A stretch of 64,000 bases of DNA, taken from NCBI RefSeq assembly GCF_028550595.1, contig NZ_JAQQGN010000005.1:1-64000 (forward strand), in the 5' to 3' direction. The DNA is from Luteimonas sp. BLCC-B24. GTDB taxonomy: Bacteria > Pseudomonadota > Gammaproteobacteria > Xanthomonadales > Xanthomonadaceae. Made by a program: the position numbers and the translations under genes. Of this stretch, positions 7,953-16,927 are shown piece by piece. The notes beneath the pieces are model-generated. The model ran no database searches. It was not told the origin of the DNA and saw only the letters and a program-made list of their open reading frames with translations. Numbering within the stretch: the first letter of the stretch is position 1; every line of letters starts with the position of its first letter.

Positions 7953-8501
7953 ATGACCGAGCGCGTGACCGGGGATGACCCGCGCGAGGACGAACCGGCC
8001 GGCAGCGCGGAACGCGCGCCGGGCGAGACGCCGCATCTCGACGAGAGCATCCGCCGCATCCGTGCGGCGGCGAAGGAAACCGCCTCGTCGGGCCTCGACA
8101 GCGGACGCGCACTGCGCAAGCTGATTTCCGCCGATTTCGCGCTCGCGCGCAGTGCGCTCGGCCGTGGCCTCGCCTGGGCGGCGGTGTCGGTGGTCTTCGG
8201 CGCCTCGGCCTGGCTGCTGGCGATGGGCGCGGCGATCGCGCTGCTGCAGTCGTTCGGCCTGTCGTGGCTGGTGTCGATCTCGATCACGATGCTGGTGAGC
8301 CTGGTGGTGACCGGGCTCGCCGCGTGGCGCGTCTCGGTGTTCTTCGACTACGCGGGCATGCATGCCACGCGTCGTCAGCTCACCCGCCTGGGCCTGTTTT
8401 CCGAGACCAGTGGCGACGACGACGAGGATGACGACCTTCCCGCCCCGCCGCCGTCGGTGGCCACGACCGCGCCGGTCCCCGGCGGGAGCGTGCCGCGATG
8501 A
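7953..8501 (+). CDS. YqjE-like (phage holin family 3_6) inner-membrane protein
   Basis: A 182-aa protein. An acidic N-terminus and an amphipathic helix (about 40-65) precede two membrane segments: LAWAAVSVVFGASAWLLAMG, and the stretch at about 105-130 ending in GLAAWRVSVFF. The C-terminal tail is Asp/Pro-rich. This fits the YqjE family, often labelled 'phage holin' although it is chromosomal and found beside yqjD. Its stop overlaps the next start by 4 nt (ATGA), so the genes are translationally coupled. Exact function is unknown. Confidence 0.75.
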   Translation: MTERVTGDDPREDEPAGSAERAPGETPHLDESIRRIRAAAKETASSGLDSGRALRKLISADFALARSALGRGLAWAAVSVVFGASAWLLAMGAAIALLQSFGLSWLVSISITMLVSLVVTGLAAWRVSVFFDYAGMHATRRQLTRLGLFSETSGDDDEDDDLPAPPPSVATTAPVPGGSVPR

Positions 8502-9058
8502 ATTTCGAAGGCCTGAAGAACCGCGTCGACCGCGCCGAAGCGCTGGTCGAAGGCCGGCTGATCCAGACCGGTGACCGCTACAGCGCGCTGAAGTCGAGCT
8601 GGCGCCAGGCGTGGACGCCGTCGCGGATCGTCATCGCCGGCCTGGTGGCCGGTCTGGTCGCCGGCGCCACCCAGCCCCAGCGCGCGCTGCGCCGGCTCGG
8701 CAAGCTCGGCGGGCCGAAGTCGTTGCAGATGATCAGTGCCGTGTCCGGCCTGATGACCTCGATCCAGGCCACGATTGCCGCGGCCACCGCGGAGAAGGCG
8801 GCCAAGACCGCCGACGAGGCCGCCGACACGGCGGACGATGCGGCCGAGACCGCCGGGGTCGCCGCGACCCAGGCGCAGACGCAGACCGCAGCGCCCGCCG
8901 CGGCCGGCACGCCGGCCCCACCGGCGGCCGTGGCGGCCCCGGCGGCGCCGGACGATGTCGCGGTGCCGGCAGCGGACCGGCGCCGCCCCGAGCCGGCCTA
9001 TGCCGAGCAGCCCCGCCCGGCCGAAGCGGCCACCGAACTGTCCGAATCCGGTCGCTGA
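8498..9058 (+). CDS. YqjK-like protein with Ala/Pro-rich tail
   Basis: A 186-aa protein. The head contains SSWRQAWTPSRIVIAGLVAG, a short hydrophobic segment at about 43-55. Residues 95-185 are Ala-, Pro- and Thr-rich low complexity (AEKAAKTADEAADTADDAAE and onward). Position and overlap with the YqjE-like gene suggest the YqjK member of the trio, but sequence similarity to YqjK is weak by eye. Function unknown; probably a membrane-associated partner of the two upstream proteins. Confidence 0.65.
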   Translation: MNFEGLKNRVDRAEALVEGRLIQTGDRYSALKSSWRQAWTPSRIVIAGLVAGLVAGATQPQRALRRLGKLGGPKSLQMISAVSGLMTSIQATIAAATAEKAAKTADEAADTADDAAETAGVAATQAQTQTAAPAAAGTPAPPAAVAAPAAPDDVAVPAADRRRPEPAYAEQPRPAEAATELSESGR

Positions 9059-9106
9059 GCGCCGCGGCGCACGCCACCGGTCCCCAGCCTGCGTCGAGAC
9101 GCCCCG

Positions 9107-10228
9107 ATGAGTGTCCCCACCACTGCGCCGCCGGCCGACGACGCGCCGCTGCCGACACCCACTCCTGTCGAACCACGGCCGCGCGCGTCCACGGCGCTGG
9201 TCGTGCTGACCACGCTGGCGGTGCTGGTGATCCTGTGGGCGGCGCAGGGCGTGTTCCTGCCGGTGCTGCTGGCGATGTTCTTCGCGATGGTCGGCAACCC
9301 GGTGCTGCGCGGCCTGCGCCGGCTGTACGTGCCGCGTTTTCTCGGCGCGCTGCTGGTGCTCTGCGCCGGGCTCACGGCGGCGGGCGCCCTGGGCGTGCAG
9401 CTCTACGGACCGGCCAGCGAATGGGTGCAGCAGGCGCCCAAGCAACTGCGCACGCTGGCACCGCGGCTCAAGGCGATGACCCAGCCGGTGCACCAGGCCA
9501 ACCAGGCCGCCGAATCCTTTGCGCGGGCCACCGAGAGCCGGCCGCAGCGCCGGGTGCAGCTGGTGGAAATCCAGGACAACGCCTCATGGCGCACGCTGGT
9601 CGCCACGCCGAAGATGCTGGCCTCGGTGCTGGCGGTGGTGCTGCTGACGTTCTTCTTCATGGTCTACGGCGAAAACCTGCAGCGCAATGCGATCGCGCTG
9701 TTGCCCGACCGCCAGCGCCGCAAGCTCACCGTCGACATCATGCTGTCGATCGAACGCGAGATCTCGCGCTACGTGCTGACGATCTCGATCATCAACACGC
9801 TGCTCGGCGCGACCTTCGCCGGCGTGCTGATGTGGATGGGCTTCTCGCTGCAGGACGCCCTGCTGTGGGGCACGCTGGTGGCGCTGCTGAACTTCGCGCC
9901 GTACGTGGGCCCGCTGATCGGCCTGCTGCTGATGCTGCTGATGGGCTTCATCAGTTACGACGGCGCCTGGCCCACGGCGGCCTGGGCGCCGCTGGTGCCG
10001 GCGGCGATCTACCTGCTGCTGCACACGATCGAGGGCCAGTTCGTGACCCCGATCGTGCTCGGCCGGCGCATGGCGCTGTCGCCGCTGCTGCTGGTGCTGG
10101 CGCTGCTGGTGTTCGGCTGGATGTGGGGCATCATCGGCCTGCTGCTGGCAGTGCCGCTGCTGGTGTGCGTGAAGCTGGTGCTGCAGCGCGTGGAAGGCTT
10201 CGAGGGCTGGGCGCGGCTGCTGGGCTGA
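9107..10228 (+). CDS. AI-2E family permease
   Basis: A 373-aa polytopic inner-membrane protein. Membrane segments lie at about 28-62 and 75-95, a soluble stretch (about 97-155) follows, and several more segments run to 365. Family signatures are YGPASEWVQQAPKQL and the late glycine-rich NFAPYVGPLIGLLL. The family takes its name from autoinducer-2 export by TqsA/YdgG, but others are Na+/H+ antiporters or unknown, so the substrate is open. ATG at 9107, 48 nt after the YqjK-like gene on the same strand; co-transcription is possible. Confidence 0.85.
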   Translation: MSVPTTAPPADDAPLPTPTPVEPRPRASTALVVLTTLAVLVILWAAQGVFLPVLLAMFFAMVGNPVLRGLRRLYVPRFLGALLVLCAGLTAAGALGVQLYGPASEWVQQAPKQLRTLAPRLKAMTQPVHQANQAAESFARATESRPQRRVQLVEIQDNASWRTLVATPKMLASVLAVVLLTFFFMVYGENLQRNAIALLPDRQRRKLTVDIMLSIEREISRYVLTISIINTLLGATFAGVLMWMGFSLQDALLWGTLVALLNFAPYVGPLIGLLLMLLMGFISYDGAWPTAAWAPLVPAAIYLLLHTIEGQFVTPIVLGRRMALSPLLLVLALLVFGWMWGIIGLLLAVPLLVCVKLVLQRVEGFEGWARLLG

Positions 10229-10286
10229 GGCGATGCACGCGCCGCGCGCGGTTCCCCCCGGTCGCGGGCCGACGGGGCGCACTCGC

Positions 10287-10299
10287 TACAATGCCGCGA
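10287..10299 (+). promoter_or_regulatory. -10 box of a probable leaderless transcript (HAD gene)
   Basis: TACAAT at 10287-10292 ends 6 nt before the ATG at 10299, and there is no ribosome binding site between them. A transcript starting the usual 6-7 nt after the -10 would begin at the start codon itself. No clear -35 is visible. Confidence 0.5.
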
Positions 10300-11012
10300 T
10301 GACATTTCCGGTCCGCGCCATCACCCTCGATCTCGACGACACCCTGTGGCCGTTCGCGCCGATCGGCGCGCGGATCGAACGCACGCTCGATGCCTTCCTG
10401 CGCGAGCACAGCCCGCAGACCGCGGAGATGTTCCCGGTGGAGGCGATGCGCCGCCTGCGCGAGCGGGTGTTCGCCGACAACGCGCACCTGATCCACGACC
10501 TGTCGGCGCTGCGCCAGCTCACGATCGAACACGCCCTGCGCGAGAGCGGCGGTGACCTCGCCCTGCTGAACGCGGCCTACGAGGTGTTCTACGCCGAGCG
10601 CAACCGGGTGGAGTACTACCCCGACAGCCTGGCCGCGCTGGAGCGCATCGCCGCGCGCGTGCCGGTCGCCGCGGTGACCAACGGCAACGCGGATCTCGAA
10701 CGCGTCGGCATCGCGCATCTGTTCGCCTTCAGCCTGGGCTCGCGCGAGCACGGCGCGGCGAAACCGCACGCGAGCATCTTCCGCGCGGCCTGCGATCGCC
10801 TCGGCTGCGCGCACGGCGACGTGCTGCACGTGGGCGACCACATCGAGGCCGACGTCGCCGGCGCCGCGCGCGCGGGCCTGCGCAGCTGCTGGATCAATCG
10901 CGAAGACCGCCGCTGGGAACATCCCGAGCTGGCGCCCGATCTCGAATTCGACACCCTGACCGCGCTCGCCGACTGGCTCGACACCGTGCCGACCGTCGCC
11001 GACCGCACCTGA
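10299..11012 (+). CDS. HAD-superfamily hydrolase
   Basis: A 237-aa protein with all HAD motifs: LDLDDTLWPF (nucleophile Asp11 and Asp13), TNGNADL (motif II), the Lys of GAAKPHASIF (motif III) and HVGDHIEADV (motif IV). The size and helical cap suit a haloacid-dehalogenase-like phosphatase of small metabolites such as nucleotides or flavin precursors; the substrate cannot be told. The longer open frame upstream is rejected because the Met at 10299 is where the family begins. It is followed by the M17 peptidase gene after 15 nt, probably one operon. Confidence 0.88.
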   Translation: MTFPVRAITLDLDDTLWPFAPIGARIERTLDAFLREHSPQTAEMFPVEAMRRLRERVFADNAHLIHDLSALRQLTIEHALRESGGDLALLNAAYEVFYAERNRVEYYPDSLAALERIAARVPVAAVTNGNADLERVGIAHLFAFSLGSREHGAAKPHASIFRAACDRLGCAHGDVLHVGDHIEADVAGAARAGLRSCWINREDRRWEHPELAPDLEFDTLTALADWLDTVPTVADRT

Positions 11013-11027
11013 CCCGGGCCGACCTGC

Positions 11028-12392
11028 ATGACCGACACCACGACCGATCTCTTCTCCACCGACGCCGCCGCGGCCCGCACGCTGCACGTGGTGACACGCG
11101 ACGGCTGCGCCGCGTGGCGCGATGCACAGCCCGACGCCGTGCGCGCCTGGCTCGAGGCCCAGGCCTTCGACGCCGCGCCGGGCGCGCTGGTGCTGTTGCC
11201 CGGCGACGACGGCGTGGCCGGCGCCGCGATCGGCATCGGCGATCCGCGCGACCCGGACAGCTACGCCCACGCGCCCCACGGCCTGCCCGAAGGCGCCTGG
11301 CGCGTGACCGGCGCGCACGAGGCCGACGCGCTGCAGCTGGGCTGGGGCCTGGGCGCCTACCGCTTCACCCGCTACAAGGCCGCCGCCCGGCGCCCGGCGC
11401 AGCTGGCCGTCGACGCGGTCGATGCGGAGATCGTCGACCTGATCGCCGCGACCACGCGCGTGCGCGATCTGGTCAACACGCCGACCGAGCACATGGGGCC
11501 GGCGCAGATGGAGGACGTGGTGCGCGACATCGCGTCCACGCACGGTGCGCGCTTCGCCAGCGTCGTCGGCGATGCGCTGCTGGAGCAGAATTTCCCGGCG
11601 ATCCACGCCGTCGGCCGCGCCTCGCACCGCGCGCCGCGCCTGCTGCAGCTGGCCTGGGGCGAGGCGGCGCATCCGCATGTCGCGATCGTCGGCAAGGGCG
11701 TGTGCTTCGACACCGGCGGGCTCGACATCAAGCCCGGCGACGGCATGCGCAACATGAAGAAGGACATGGGCGGCGCCGCGCACGCCATCGCGCTGGCCGA
11801 GCTGGTGATGGCGCGGAAGCTGCCGCTGCGCATCACGTTGCTGGTGCCGGCGGTGGAGAACGCGATAGCGCCGAATGCGTATCGCCCCGGTGATGTCATC
11901 GCCACGCGCAAGGGCATCCACGTCGAGATCGACAACACCGACGCCGAGGGCCGGGTGGTGCTGTGCGATGCGCTGGCCTATGCCGGCGAGCAGTCGCCGG
12001 ACGTGATCCTGGATTTCGCCACGCTCACCGGCGCGGCGCGGATCGCGCTGGGGCCGGACCTGCCGGCGCTGTTCGCCAACGACGACGCCCTGGCCCGGGC
12101 CTGGATCGACGGCGGCGACTCGACGCGCGATCCGGTCTGGCGCATGCCGCTGTGGCGGCCCTACCTGCGCTATCTGGCCAGCAGCGTCGCCGACCTCGCC
12201 AACGCCGGCTCGCGCATGGCCGGGGCGGTGACCGCCGCGCTGTACCTCGAGCGCTTCGTGCCCGAGGGCACGCCGTGGGCGCACCTCGACACCTACGCCT
12301 GGAACGACAGCAGCCGCGCCGGGCATCCGCAGGGCGGCGAGGCGCTGGGCCTGCGCGCGGCATGGGCGATGCTCAAGGCACGCGCGGGCTGA
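11028..12392 (+). CDS. Leucyl aminopeptidase family M17 protein
   Basis: A 454-aa cytosolic zinc/manganese aminopeptidase. The catalytic domain shows GKGVCFDTGGLDIKPGDGM, MKKDMGGAAHA (metal-site Lys and Asp) and NTDAEGRVVLCDAL, a near-perfect M17 signature, then DFATLTGAARIALG. The N-terminal about 150 residues are divergent, as is usual for PepB-like members. It releases N-terminal residues from peptides in peptide turnover. ATG at 11028, 15 nt after the HAD gene. Key residues appear intact. Confidence 0.93.
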   Translation: MTDTTTDLFSTDAAAARTLHVVTRDGCAAWRDAQPDAVRAWLEAQAFDAAPGALVLLPGDDGVAGAAIGIGDPRDPDSYAHAPHGLPEGAWRVTGAHEADALQLGWGLGAYRFTRYKAAARRPAQLAVDAVDAEIVDLIAATTRVRDLVNTPTEHMGPAQMEDVVRDIASTHGARFASVVGDALLEQNFPAIHAVGRASHRAPRLLQLAWGEAAHPHVAIVGKGVCFDTGGLDIKPGDGMRNMKKDMGGAAHAIALAELVMARKLPLRITLLVPAVENAIAPNAYRPGDVIATRKGIHVEIDNTDAEGRVVLCDALAYAGEQSPDVILDFATLTGAARIALGPDLPALFANDDALARAWIDGGDSTRDPVWRMPLWRPYLRYLASSVADLANAGSRMAGAVTAALYLERFVPEGTPWAHLDTYAWNDSSRAGHPQGGEALGLRAAWAMLKARAG

Positions 12393-12416
12393 GGCCGCCG
12401 CGGCGCGGCGGCCGGA

Positions 12417-13307
12417 TCAGTCGGCGCCGGGCAACGCGAGCCCCAGAATCCAGTCGCGGACCTCGGCGATCCAGGGATCGCCGGCGCGGCGCTGCGGATA
12501 CACCAGATGGAAGCCCGGGGCGTCCATGACCGGCCCGAAGGGCTGGACCAGCGCCCCGCTGCCGAGCTCGTCGGCGATCAGGGGCAGGCTCATCAACGCG
12601 ATGCCCTGGCCGCCGAGCGCGGCCGAGATCACGTGGGTTTCGTCGGAGAACACCGGGCCCGCGCCCGCGGCCTCGTCCGGCAGGCCTGCGAGCCGGTGCC
12701 AACGGGGCCAGTCGATGACGCCCGACACCGACCCGGTGGGCGCGAAGTGCAGCAGCGTCACGGCGCGCAGATCCTCGATGCCGGCGATGCCCAGTGTCGG
12801 GCTGCAGACCGGCGCGAAGACGTTCGTGAAGAGCAGGTGCGCGGCGAGTCCCGGCCAGTGCCCGTCGCCGTAGCGGATGGCCAGGTCCGCGCCTCCGCCA
12901 TCGAGCGCGACCGGGGCGTGCGAGACGTGCAGATGCAGGTCGAGTTCGGGGCAGGCCGTGGTCAACAGGTGCATGCGCGGCACCAGCCAGCGGGACGCGA
13001 TGCCGGGCGTGACACTGAGCGTGAGCGCGCGCCTGGCGGGGGCGCGCAGACGCGCCACCGTGTCGGCGATGCCGTCGAAGGCGGAGGCGAGGGCGTCCTG
13101 CAGCTCGCGGCCCTCCGCGGTCGGCTCGAGCTGACGCGGCCGGCGCACGAACAGGCACAGCCCGAGTTGCTCTTCGAGGTTGCGGATCTGGTGGCTGATC
13201 GCGGCCGGCGTGACCGAGAGTTCGGCCGCCGCCCGCTTGGCACTGCGCAGCCGGGCGGCGGCTTCGAAGGCGCGCAGCGCGGACAGCGAGGGCAGGCGTC
13301 TGGACAT
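12417..13307 (-). CDS. LysR-family transcriptional regulator (GcvA-like)
   Basis: A 296-aa protein: an N-terminal winged helix-turn-helix (SLSALRAFEAAARLRSAKRA, then ISHQIRNLEEQLGLCLFVR) and a periplasmic-binding-like effector domain from about residue 90. The pattern LPSLSALRAFEAAAR is typical of the GcvA/AmpR branch. ATG at 13307 with GGAG upstream, rather than the 18-codon longer frame. It is divergent from the azoreductase gene with about 130 nt between starts, so it probably controls that gene and itself, perhaps in answer to quinones or electrophiles (inference). Confidence 0.9.
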   Translation of the reverse strand: MSRRLPSLSALRAFEAAARLRSAKRAAAELSVTPAAISHQIRNLEEQLGLCLFVRRPRQLEPTAEGRELQDALASAFDGIADTVARLRAPARRALTLSVTPGIASRWLVPRMHLLTTACPELDLHLHVSHAPVALDGGGADLAIRYGDGHWPGLAAHLLFTNVFAPVCSPTLGIAGIEDLRAVTLLHFAPTGSVSGVIDWPRWHRLAGLPDEAAGAGPVFSDETHVISAALGGQGIALMSLPLIADELGSGALVQPFGPVMDAPGFHLVYPQRRAGDPWIAEVRDWILGLALPGAD

Positions 13308-13439
13308 GCGGTCTCCGGTTCGCACGGATGAATCCATTTCATCCATTCGGCAAGAAAACATCGTTTGTCAGCGTACGGGACGGTTCCCAGTATGTCCGAC
13401 ACGGCCTCTCGGCTGAACCTGACTCACCCGGAGACAACC

Positions 13440-14129
13440 ATGACGACGCTTCTGCACCTCGATGCCAGTGCCCGCCCGGGCCTGGCCGGCCTTCACGTCC
13501 ACGGCTCGCATTCGCGCGCGCTCAGCGCCCGCTTCGTCGAGCGCTGGCGCCACGCCGCGCCCGGCACCCGGGTGTTGCGTCGCGACGTCGGGCAGTCGCC
13601 GCCCGCCCACGTCGACCACGCCTGGATCGAGGCCGCCTTTACCGCACCGGCCGATGCCACCGACGCCATGCGCGCACGGCTGGCGGAAAGCGACCGGCTG
13701 ATCGACGAGCTGTTCGCCGCCGACGTGATCGTGATCGGCACCGCGCTCTACAACTTCGGCATGCCGTCCACGCTCAAGGCCTGGGTCGACAACATCGTGC
13801 GCGCCGGCCGTACCGTCGACATCGACCCGTCCCAGGCCGACCCCTATACGCCGCGTCTGGCCGAGCCCGCGCGCACGGCCGTGATCCTGGCCGCGCGCGG
13901 CGGTCACGACCAGGACCCGGGCGGCGCCTGCGCGCACATGAACCACCTCGAGGCGCATCTGCGGACGGCGCTCGAGTTCGTCGGCATCCGCGACGTCCGT
14001 TGCGTTGCGGTCGAATACCAGGAGGCCGGCGGCACCTTGCTGGAAGAGTCGGTGGCGGCGGCGCAGCGCGCGGTCGATGCGCTGGTGGACCAGCTGGTGG
14101 CGAGCCGGCCGATGGCGCGGGTCGCCTGA
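13440..14129 (+). CDS. azoR: FMN-dependent NADH-azoreductase
   Basis: A 229-aa flavodoxin-fold enzyme. FMN phosphate-binding region: LHLDASARPG followed by HSRALSARFV. Flavin-ring loop: TALYNFGMPSTLKAWVDNIV. AzoR-type enzymes reduce quinones and azo dyes by two electrons from NADH and protect from thiol stress (family knowledge). About 25 residues longer than E. coli AzoR. ATG at 13440 with CCGGAGAC upstream. The divergent LysR gene is the likely regulator. Confidence 0.88.
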   Translation: MTTLLHLDASARPGLAGLHVHGSHSRALSARFVERWRHAAPGTRVLRRDVGQSPPAHVDHAWIEAAFTAPADATDAMRARLAESDRLIDELFAADVIVIGTALYNFGMPSTLKAWVDNIVRAGRTVDIDPSQADPYTPRLAEPARTAVILAARGGHDQDPGGACAHMNHLEAHLRTALEFVGIRDVRCVAVEYQEAGGTLLEESVAAAQRAVDALVDQLVASRPMARVA

Positions 14130-14142
14130 GGCCCGCGCCGCG

Positions 14143-14568
14143 TCAGCGCAGCCAGCCGCGCCGCGCGGCGGTGCGCGCGAAGGCCCAGATCGCGAAGATC
14201 ATCAGCAGCAGCACGGCCGACATCACCAGGCCGGCCATGCCGCTGACGGCCCACACCGGGGCCAGCGCATAGCTCGCGAGCGTCTGCACCACCGCGGCGA
14301 GCAGCGAGACCAGCAGCATCGGCGGTGCCCAGCGCCGCGCGATCAGCAGCGCGATCGAACCGGCGGTGCCGGCGATCACCGCCAGCCCGAACACGCCGTC
14401 GACCCAGGCCGGCAACGCCGCGTCGAGCACCTGCTGCTCGGGTGGCAACAGCGCGGCCTGCTCGGGCGTGACCGCGATGCGCAGCACGAACACCAGCAGG
14501 CCGAACAAGTTCCACAGCAGCGCGGTCAGCGCGATCACGCGGGCGCCCAGTGGCATCGGTGACGACAT
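14143..14568 (-). CDS. Small four-helix inner-membrane protein of unknown function
   Basis: A 141-aa protein with four predicted membrane segments: about 10-32 (IALTALLWNLFGLLVFVLRI), 54-77, 82-103 and 108-130. Between the first two is a charged loop, TPEQAALLPPEQQVLDAALP. Similar proteins occur singly in xanthomonads and are sometimes labelled 'sugar transporter' without proof. It converges on azoR, only 13 nt from that stop. No functional residues are recognised. Confidence 0.7.
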   Translation of the reverse strand: MSSPMPLGARVIALTALLWNLFGLLVFVLRIAVTPEQAALLPPEQQVLDAALPAWVDGVFGLAVIAGTAGSIALLIARRWAPPMLLVSLLAAVVQTLASYALAPVWAVSGMAGLVMSAVLLLMIFAIWAFARTAARRGWLR

Positions 14569-14763
14569 GGCAGCGGCCCGCGACGTGCCCGAGCGGCACG
14601 GCACGAGGGTAGCAGCCGCGCGCGCGCGGGCCGTGCGGCGGCGCGGCGCGCGTGATTCCCGGCGCCCGGCGCCGATGCCGTCGCGGCTCCGGTTTCCGCG
14701 CGGACGCGCGGCAGGCGAAAATGCACGGTCCGCCGGGCCGCGCCCGGTGCCAGCCCGGTTCCG

Positions 14764-16137
14764 ATGTCCGCCTCCCCGCACCTGCACCTGCACCCCGACG
14801 AGATCCGCCATCTGTTCGCCCAGGCCATGTCGCGCATGTACCGCGACGAGGTGCCGCTGTACGGCGATCTCATGGACCTCGTGGCCGAGGTCAACGCCGC
14901 CACGCTCGGCGCCGATCCCGCACTCGCGGCCCGCCTGCAGCGCAGCGATGCGCTCGACCGCCTCGACGCCGAGCGCCACGGTGCGATCCGCGTGGGCACC
15001 GCGCGCGAGCTGGCCACGCTGCGCCGGTTGTTCGCGGTGATGGGCATGCAGCCGGTCGGCTATTACGACCTGGCCGTCGCCGGCGTGCCGGTGCACGCGA
15101 CCGCGTTCCGTCCGGTCGAGGACGCATCGCTGGCGCGCAATCCGTTCCGGGTGTTCACCTCGCTGCTGCGGCTGGAGCTGATCGAGGATGCCGCGCTGCG
15201 CGAGACCGCCGCGGCGATCCTGGACGCGCGCGAGATCTTCACCCCGCGCGCGCTGGCCTTGATCGAGCGCTTCGAGCAGGCCGGCGGCCTGACCGCCGAC
15301 GAGGCCGCCGAGTTCGTCGCCGAAGCACTGGAAACCTTCCGCTGGCACAGCGAGGCGACCGTGTCGCATGCGACCTACCAGGCGCTGCTGGCCGCGCACC
15401 GGCTGATCGCCGACGTGGTCTGCTTCCGCGGCCCGCACATCAACCACCTCACGCCGCGCACGCTGGACATCGACGCCGCGCAGGCCGCGATGCAGGCGCG
15501 CGGCATCGACGCCAAGGCGGTGATCGAAGGCCCGCCGCGGCGCCGCTGTCCGATCCTGCTGCGCCAGACCAGCTTCAAGGCGCTGCAGGAGCCGGTGCGG
15601 TTTCCCGCCGGCGACAGCGCCGATGCCGGCACCCACACCGCGCGTTTCGGCGAGATCGAACAGCGCGGCCTCGCACTGACGCCGAAGGGCCGTGCGCTCT
15701 ACGACACCCTGCTCGCCCGTGCACGCGAAGCCGACGGCGCCGGCAGCACCGGCGATTACGCATCGCGTCTGGCGGCGGCGTTCACCGCGTTTCCCGACGA
15801 CGACGACACGCTGCGCCGCGAGGGCCTGGGCTATTACCGCTACGCGCTGACCGAGGCCGGCCGTGCCGATCCGTCGGCGGTGACGCGCCTCGGCATCGAC
15901 GCTGCGATCGCCGCCGGCCTGGTGAGCGCCGACCCGGTGGTCTACGAGGATTTCCTGCCGGTGAGCGCGGCCGGCATCTTCCAGTCCAACCTCGGCGGCG
16001 ACGAACAGCGCGCCTATGCCGCGCAGGCGAACCAGGCGGCGTTCGAAGCGGCGCTGGGCGCGCCGGTGCAGGACGCTTTCGCCCTGTACGCGCAGATCGA
16101 ACGGACATCGCTCGCGGCGGTCGGGCCGGCGCGCTGA
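14764..16137 (+). CDS. hglS: 2-oxoadipate dioxygenase/decarboxylase (HglS, DUF1338)
   Basis: A 457-aa protein of the DUF1338/YdcJ family. HglS is an Fe(II) enzyme that turns 2-oxoadipate into D-2-hydroxyglutarate in D-lysine catabolism (established for Pseudomonas putida). Family features seen: HPDEIRHLFAQAMSRMYRDE at the start, GYYDL, HATAFRPV, FRWHSEATVSHATYQ and RGPHINHLTPRTLDID in the middle, and YEDFLPVSAAGIFQSNLGG at the C-terminus. No other lysine-pathway gene is nearby. Monocistronic; ATG at 14764 lacks a good ribosome binding site. Confidence 0.88.
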   Translation: MSASPHLHLHPDEIRHLFAQAMSRMYRDEVPLYGDLMDLVAEVNAATLGADPALAARLQRSDALDRLDAERHGAIRVGTARELATLRRLFAVMGMQPVGYYDLAVAGVPVHATAFRPVEDASLARNPFRVFTSLLRLELIEDAALRETAAAILDAREIFTPRALALIERFEQAGGLTADEAAEFVAEALETFRWHSEATVSHATYQALLAAHRLIADVVCFRGPHINHLTPRTLDIDAAQAAMQARGIDAKAVIEGPPRRRCPILLRQTSFKALQEPVRFPAGDSADAGTHTARFGEIEQRGLALTPKGRALYDTLLARAREADGAGSTGDYASRLAAAFTAFPDDDDTLRREGLGYYRYALTEAGRADPSAVTRLGIDAAIAAGLVSADPVVYEDFLPVSAAGIFQSNLGGDEQRAYAAQANQAAFEAALGAPVQDAFALYAQIERTSLAAVGPAR

Positions 16138-16255
16138 CGGGGCCGGGTCCGGGCCGGGCATGCGACGCGCCCGCCTGCGCGTTCTCGCTCCTCCCCGGTG
16201 CTTCGTTTGCGGGCGGAACGGCCCGATGCGGCCGGGCGCGGCATGCTGCGCCCGT

Positions 16256-16885
16256 CTACAGCCAGCCCTTCTGGCGCGCCAGGCGATAGGCCTCGATACG
16301 GTTGCCCACGCCCAGCTTGCCGATCGCCTCGGAGAGGTAGTTCCGCACCGTGCCGTGCGAGAGGTGCAGCTGCGCGGCGATTTCGCTGGCACTCATGCCC
16401 TGCCCCGCCAGGCGCAGGGCCTGGCGCTCGCGATCGCTGAGCGGGTCGGGTTCGCTCCAGGCATCGAGCGCCAGCTGCGGATCGATCGCGCGCCCGCCCG
16501 CATGCACGCGCCGCAGCGCATCGGCCAGCTGCTCCACCGGCGCGTCCTTGAGCAGGTAGCCGGCAACGCCCGCATCCAGCGCGCGGCGCAGGAAGCCGGC
16601 CCGCGCGAACGTGGTGACGATGACCACGCGCACCTGCAGTTCGTGGCGCTGGATGCGTTGTGCGAGTTCGAGCCCGTTCAGCCCGGGCATCTCGATATCG
16701 GTGAGCAGAAGATCGGGCGACAGCCGTTGCAGCTCGCGCCATGCGGTTTCGCCGTCGCCGGCGCTGCCGACCACGGTGAGATCGTCCTCGAGATTCAGCA
16801 GCGCGGTCAGCGCGCCGCGCAGCATGGCCTGGTCCTCGGCGATGAGGATGCGCAGGGGCGCGTCGGCAGTGGGCATGCGGGACAT
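16256..16885 (-). CDS. NarL/DesR-type response regulator
   Basis: A 209-aa protein. The receiver domain (about 10-125) has the acidic pair ED, the phospho-acceptor in LLTDIEMPGLNG, the Thr of VIVTTFA and the Lys of YLLKDAP. The LuxR-type helix-turn-helix (about 148-205) has LSDRERQALRLAGQGMSASE and HGTVRNYLSEAIGKLGV. It is the last gene of a five-gene minus-strand unit, 42 nt after its kinase, and probably controls the ABC exporter at the head of that unit. Confidence 0.92.
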   Translation of the reverse strand: MSRMPTADAPLRILIAEDQAMLRGALTALLNLEDDLTVVGSAGDGETAWRELQRLSPDLLLTDIEMPGLNGLELAQRIQRHELQVRVVIVTTFARAGFLRRALDAGVAGYLLKDAPVEQLADALRRVHAGGRAIDPQLALDAWSEPDPLSDRERQALRLAGQGMSASEIAAQLHLSHGTVRNYLSEAIGKLGVGNRIEAYRLARQKGWL

Positions 16886-16927
16886 CGCGGCGACGTTAGC
16901 AGCCGCACGCGCGGATGGCGACGCCGC

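Noticed and set aside
7953..8501. Holin-like gene as a sign of prophage
   Set aside because: It sits in a DUF883-YqjE-YqjK chromosomal unit and no other phage gene is near.
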